Shown here one piece after another: positions 59,860 through 64,000 of a stretch of DNA of 64,000 nt; positions within the stretch are counted from its first letter, which is position 1; each line of letters begins with the position of its first letter. The position numbers and the translations under genes were made by a program. Source of the stretch: Dryococelus australis (lineage: Eukaryota; Arthropoda; Insecta; Phasmatodea; Phasmatidae); assembly GCA_029891345.1 (NCBI GenBank), contig CM056994.1:140080457-140144456 (forward strand), given 5' to 3'. The notes under the pieces are model-generated. The model did not search any database, was not told the origin of the DNA, and was given only the letters and a program-made list of their open reading frames with translations.

Positions 59860-60240
59860 AATGTTGTCCGAACGTAACCAAAATTACCAGTCGACAAAAT
59901 ATGTTCGCAATGTTGTCTAAACACATGAGGAACAAAACACATTTTGATGAAAATTTACATTTGGAAATAGTTTGTGAGCTGTGAAAATAATTTTCTTCTA
60001 TTTAAAACTATTATTTTTTATCTGTCCATTTATGTTGATTGTACAATGTTGGCTCAACAAATGTAAACAGTATATAAAAATGCCTACTATATGTTTTCTG
60101 ATATGTAAACAAGAAATAAAAACTGAAGCTAATGTTATATAATACATGGCTTGTGTGTAAAAACATTGCATTTAAACAATCATATATAAGTATGGTGTTA
60201 TTTAATAAAATATATGGCAATTTCCTTTGGGGGCCGAATG
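59860..60240. mobile_element. TTGGC-rich element fragment
   Basis: Scattered family words (caatgttgtccgaac, caatgttggctcaac) and nothing else; interrupted by the Tc1 relic at 60241. Confidence 0.4.
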
Positions 60241-60565
60241 TTTGTTATACAATATCCACCAAGAATTAATTGGGCACTTGACCACAATATTTGCTCGGTG
60301 GTCATCCTGTTAGAATCTCGTAGGGCCACCCCTTGCGGCTATAACAGCAACCACCTTGTCTGGCATGCTCTCGGCGAGTGTTTGCAGGATATCCATGGGG
60401 ATTCGTAACCATTTCTCTTGCAACCATTCCATGAGCTGATTAATGGATTTTGGCCGCGCCTGACGAGCCCTCACCCGGCGATCCAATTTATCTCAAATAC
60501 GCTCTATAGGGTTGAGATCGGGGCTCTGGGCGGGTCAGTCCAATCAGCGAACATTGTTGTCGGCG
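60241..60565 (-). pseudogene. Tc1-like transposase C-terminal relic, copy 1
   Basis: The minus strand reads EWYADNNVR, then PAQSPDLNPIERI (the conserved stretch of the last part of the DDE catalytic domain), DKLDRRVRARQ, SINQLMEWLQEKWLRIPMDI and AESMPDKVVAVIAARGG, ending near the element's left end at 60250-60285 (caatatccaccaagaatt...gggcac). The transposase would cut and paste the element through its inverted ends. About one third of the protein remains. At least three stops (one in place of Trp in the catalytic stretch) kill it, and the far end is truncated. Confidence 0.85.
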
Positions 60566-60989
60566 TACCACTCTAATGAAAACAGTATTTTTTTCAACAA
60601 GTAACGAAAACATCACCAAAAATGTCACTTTTATATAAGACAGTGTTTGTGTTCTAAATATTTACCTTTTAAACAATCATACAATGTTATTTCATTCGAA
60701 ATATGTCAATTACCTTTGTTAGCATAATGTTGATTACAAAATATTGGTTTTGTTTAAGAAACATAATTTACATAAAGGTACAAAATTTTGGTTTTATTCC
60801 ATCAGGATTGGTAAATAATATTTTTGGACTAGTGAATATTACATTTTGTTCGCCTGTCATAACAATTAGTACTAATTACTAATAATTTTATTCTCAACAT
60901 TGTCATGAAATATAACAAATTGATCATATTTAGAGGAGTTTCTCAGGTGATAAAGAACTTTGCTGTTTTATAAAATACAAGATAGTGAC

Positions 60990-61632
60990 TCTGTTTTCAT
61001 TCCAAGAGGTTGTTCTGTAGTTTCACATAAAAAGTTTGTTGATCAACATTGGCCCAACAAAAAATACACGCATATTACAAACTGCATGATTTCCAACTTG
61101 TTATCAACCAAATCCAACAATTTTAAATTACACTTGCAATAGGTTAATACATTTTATAATTTAGTTAAAATCACTGACTAGAGTGTGCTAAGTAATGTCA
61201 ATGTCGTAACTTTTTCGTGGTAGGAAACTTTCATTGGCATTTTCCCTTGATACATTGTTGTATTAATGTGTGTGTTCCAATCCAACATATAGTCAACCAT
61301 TCCAACAGTGTCAACCTAGGTTGGTACTGGGAAATTAAGGTTGGGTTTTGTTTGGAAAAAAATTTGGCCCAACCCACACACATTTACAAAGCACCAACCG
61401 TTGTCGTTCTCATATTTATCCAAAGTTCCACCAACACTTAAAAAATACCACTTTCTATTTTTTAAAATTAGTTCTTATTTGCGTATTTGATTGTATGTTT
61501 TAACATAATTTTTATTAAATACATTAGGTTGGATTTGATTGGAAAATAACATTTTCCTAAATTTTAGTTGCATTCCTACACAAAATTTCCCACTCAATTT
61601 CCAACATTGACCAAACATATGTTACTACTGAG
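60990..61632. mobile_element. TTGGC-rich element, right part
   Basis: Rich in attggcccaac and ccaacatt words. The right edge, tatgttactactgagaac, is the reverse complement of the family's end motif (agtagtaacata). Its left partner is not clear; it may be nested with 51587 or with the stretch that follows. Confidence 0.5.
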
Positions 61633-61929
61633 AACTTAGATTATTTTCTTGCTTTTTGTTATTTCGTGACATCAATTTCTTGAGCGTGAATAGTAACCGC
61701 ACAAAATATACATGATAGTAAGTTGTTGGCATTTTGTTCATTACAGAATGGTGGTCTGACGATAAATACCATACCCAATCCCAACTGTTGAATTTCCAAC
61801 ATTGAAACAACATATAATACAATAATCATATATATTAGAAAAATTATCTTATACGTTAAAAAAACATTTATGTTATTTGACATTAAGGAAAAATGCACTG
61901 TTTTCATTAAGAAATATATTTTTTCATAT

Positions 61930-62300
61930 CTTGACATTTGTTGGTTGAACAACACAAGCCCAACAGAAGAGAACATACCAATTACCAACAGTATGGTTCT
62001 CAATTTATTACCAACAATTTACCAACCACTTTCTAGTATAAAGTAATTCGATTTGCAGTATGTTCTGGATTTTTCTTATTTAATTACATAATTTTCTTTG
62101 AGTGTTCTAAGTAATCTCACAAAACGTCCATCGTAGAAACATTTCGTTGGCATATTACATTGGGCCAGTGTTGTTTTAATACTCATGTCCCACCCTAACA
62201 TTGAACAAACATTGCCAACCAAATTCCGTCTGAAGGCCCAACATTTGTTGCTACTGGAATACTTGCAAATTACCAACTGTTGTGTTTCCAGCATTTGTCC
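61930..62300. mobile_element. TTGGC-rich element fragment with an end motif
   Basis: Contains cattgggccagtgttg, gaaggcccaacatttgttgctactgg (end motif, reversed, near 62258) and more ccaac words. A Tc1 element is inserted just downstream. Confidence 0.5.
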
Positions 62301-62363
62301 ATCACTCCACAAACGAATAGATAACCAAAATGGAAAATGTTTTTACAGTTCTCTTTTAAGGTT

Positions 62364-62900
62364 CACTATCTACCACAAAGTAATTGGTCACCTGTCCACA
62401 ATGTTTGCTCGGTGGTTGTCACCCCGTTAGAATCTCGTAGGGCCACCTCTTGCGGCTATAACAGCAGCCACCCTGTTTGGCATGCTCTCTACGAGTGTTT
62501 GCAGGACATCCACGGGGATTGGTCACCATTCCTATTGCAACCATTCCATGAGTTGAACAATGGATTTTGGCCGCGCCTGATGAGCCCTCACCCGGCTATC
62601 CAATACGTCCCAAAGATGTTCGGTAGGGTTGAGGTCGGGGCTCCTAGAGGGCCAGTCCAATCGGCGAATATTGTTGTTGGCGTACCACTTTACAGTAGGC
62701 CTTGAAACACGGGTCCATTCCGTAAAAACGTCACAATGTTGGGAGCATTTCCTTATCCAGAATGCTACAACAGGCCTCTGTGTTCATGCTACCACGGACA
62801 AACACCAGTGGTCCTACGCCGAAGGCCGTGGAACACAAGTCAGCTGACGTACTTAATTACCTATCTTCATGGGTGCCCAGTTATTTTTTGGTAGATAGTG
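62364..62900 (-). mobile_element. Tc1-like element, internally deleted
   Basis: The ends cactatctaccacaaagtaa (left) and, reverse complemented, cactatctaccaaaaaataa (right) are well-matched terminal inverted repeats, and tgggcacc/tggtcacc follows inside both. Length is 537 bp against about 1.3-1.7 kb for a complete Tc1 element, so the N-terminal DNA-binding half is deleted. The enclosed transposase remnant is annotated separately. Confidence 0.85.
62410..62850 (-). pseudogene. Tc1-like transposase relic, copy 2
   Basis: The minus strand reads AFGVGPLVFVRGSMNTEACC, SILDKEMLPTL, FYGMDP, then a frame change, KWYANNNIRRIDWPSRSPDL, NPTEHLWDVLDSRVRAHQ, SIVQLMEWLQ (stop) and VAAVIAARGGP. This is the second half of a Tc1-type DDE transposase and aligns with the copy at 60241. 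The catalytic Asp-bearing QxDNA region between the two pieces is lost in the frame change. Stops at Trp codons show decay. Confidence 0.85.
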
Positions 62901-63009
62901 TATATGTTAATATATGTTTGGAATTGTATGCTTAGTATTATTCTCATTAAATATTTTAAGTTGGATTTTGGTTTTTAAATGATGTTAGCGCATGATATAC
63001 ATATATATC

Positions 63010-63480
63010 TACATGTGAAGGGGAGGGATAATACGGCAACAAAGTAATTTAATGCGGTAAGAGTAGCCCACGTTCTTGAAAAGTCTTGAGATAAACTGAG
63101 GACCATTGCCTGATAGGATAGTAGATGGAATGCCGACATTTTTTAATACATGATACTGAAGTACTTGAACAAGTGTTATAATCTTATGAGAATAAGGTAA
63201 TAAGCAAGACAAATGTAGAGAATGGATCAATGCACACAAGCAACATAGTATATCCAATTTTGCTAAGGGGTAAATGTCCTACAAATCAGTAAACATATTT
63301 TGCATGGGCTTCTCAGCCACTTCGGAATCAAAGAGACATAAATATGTGTTCTGGGAAAGTTTACTAAGCTCACGCAGCTTTCTAATGTTGGCTCTTTCAG
63401 GAATGTTCGAATTTTCATACCTTTCCATATAAATTTACTGCGTGAGGCCTGAATGGTTTTAGAAATGCCTAACCCAAATA
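63010..63480 (-). pseudogene. Gypsy-type integrase core relic
   Basis: The minus strand shows RKLRELSKLSQNTYL (near 63380), MLLVCIDPFSTFVLLI (near 63220; the Asp of CIDPFS corresponds to the first catalytic Asp of DD35E) and, after a frame change, VLKNVGIPSTILSGNGPQFI (63140-63085), where the second catalytic Asp is changed to Gly (SGNGPQF instead of the family's D). This is the catalytic core of a Ty3/Gypsy integrase. The Glu-containing end and the rest of pol are not present. It sits inside TTGGC-rich repeat. Confidence 0.8.
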
Positions 63481-63484
63481 TTGA

Positions 63485-64000
63485 AAATTTGTTGGAAAGT
63501 TTGGAAATACATTGTAATAGAATATATTCCTTAGGCCAACTATTGCCATTTGGTTGGCAATGATAAAAATGGTTGTGTAGGAATACTAATATAAAATTAA
63601 CATTTGACCAACACTATTCTCCAAATGAAATCCAACATAATACATTTTTTAAAATTATATTTAAACATGCAATAATATACATATATTAACCTATTAATTA
63701 GAATAAAACGGTTAAAATATGGATTGTTGTAATTTTTCATTCGTTGGTAAAGATTTGGACATACGTCGGAAAGACAATGGTTGGTTATTGGCAAATATGA
63801 ATATGATGGGCTAATATTATTTTACAACGAAACTCCAACTTCAAAAATTTAATGACAATAATATCAAAACATGCGATATTATACACATATTAACGCATTA
63901 AATAAAACAAAACTGTTAAAATATTTATTATTGTGATTTTTTTTTTGGTGGAGTGATGGACAAATGTCGGAAAGACCACAGTTGGTAATTTGCAAGTAAT
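63485..64000. mobile_element. TTGGC-rich element, running off the window
   Basis: taggccaactattgccatttggttggcaatg, catttgaccaacac and ggttggttattggcaaat are family words. Two nearly parallel stretches (63650-63790 and 63860-63990, sharing catgcaataatatacatatattaac and ggacaaatgtcggaaagac.a-ggttg) indicate an internal tandem duplication of about 210 bases. Confidence 0.5.

Noticed and set aside
62337..62705. 122-codon plus-strand open frame
   Set aside because: It is the antisense shadow of the Tc1-like transposase relic.

Overview
The window looks like gene-poor, AT-rich DNA from an animal with a large, transposon-laden genome, most likely an arthropod and probably an insect. Reasons: no compact operons or long intact ORFs, many microsatellites, tRNA-derived SINEs, a Helitron with classic ends, Tc1/pogo/Gypsy relics and several decayed Polinton/adintovirus-like genes. 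The insect assignment rests on remembered similarity of the Helitron and virus-like relics and is an inference. No rRNA gene, intact tRNA gene or CRISPR array was seen.

Layout. 1-3.3 kb is empty AT-rich DNA. A GC-rich terminal exon (3313-3413, +) is the best host-gene candidate. Right after it lie two copies of a ~410 bp inverted-repeat MITE; two more copies are at 37.0 and 38.0 kb. 4.8-7.3 kb is a large repeat rich in TTGGC/GCCAA motifs, invaded by a SINE; relatives fill 51.6-52.2 and about 59.9-64 kb. 11.6-12.1 kb is a G-poor diverged tandem array. 12.2-13.8 kb is a Helitron with both termini, carrying a helicase fragment with a 231 bp inverted duplication. 13.9-14.8 kb has an LTR-retrotransposon integrase tail followed by a repeat that recurs inverted at 31 kb.

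19.2-25.6 kb is a minus-strand, virus-like ruin: a C2H2 zinc-finger gene, unresolved ORFs and a multiply broken protein-primed type DNA polymerase B. 28.7-29.3 kb (minus) and 47.7-48.7 kb (plus) are two more zinc-finger genes sharing a C-terminal tail. 43.9-46.5 kb holds a phospholipase-A2-like relic (plus), a minus-strand gene with a related tail, and a capsid-like relic (plus). Together these suggest repeated endogenisation of Polinton/adintovirus-like elements. All copies are broken.

30.9-34.4 kb has an LTR-like repeat, a candidate tRNA-Lys primer-binding site and a purine-rich gag-like ruin. 34.7-35.5 kb is a near-complete foldback element whose end motif is also in its loop. 42.3-42.75 kb is a pogo/Tigger-like MITE. 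55.8 kb and 38.6 kb hold two further possible host exons. 60.2 and 62.4-62.9 kb are Tc1-like transposase relics and 63.0-63.5 kb is a Gypsy integrase relic.
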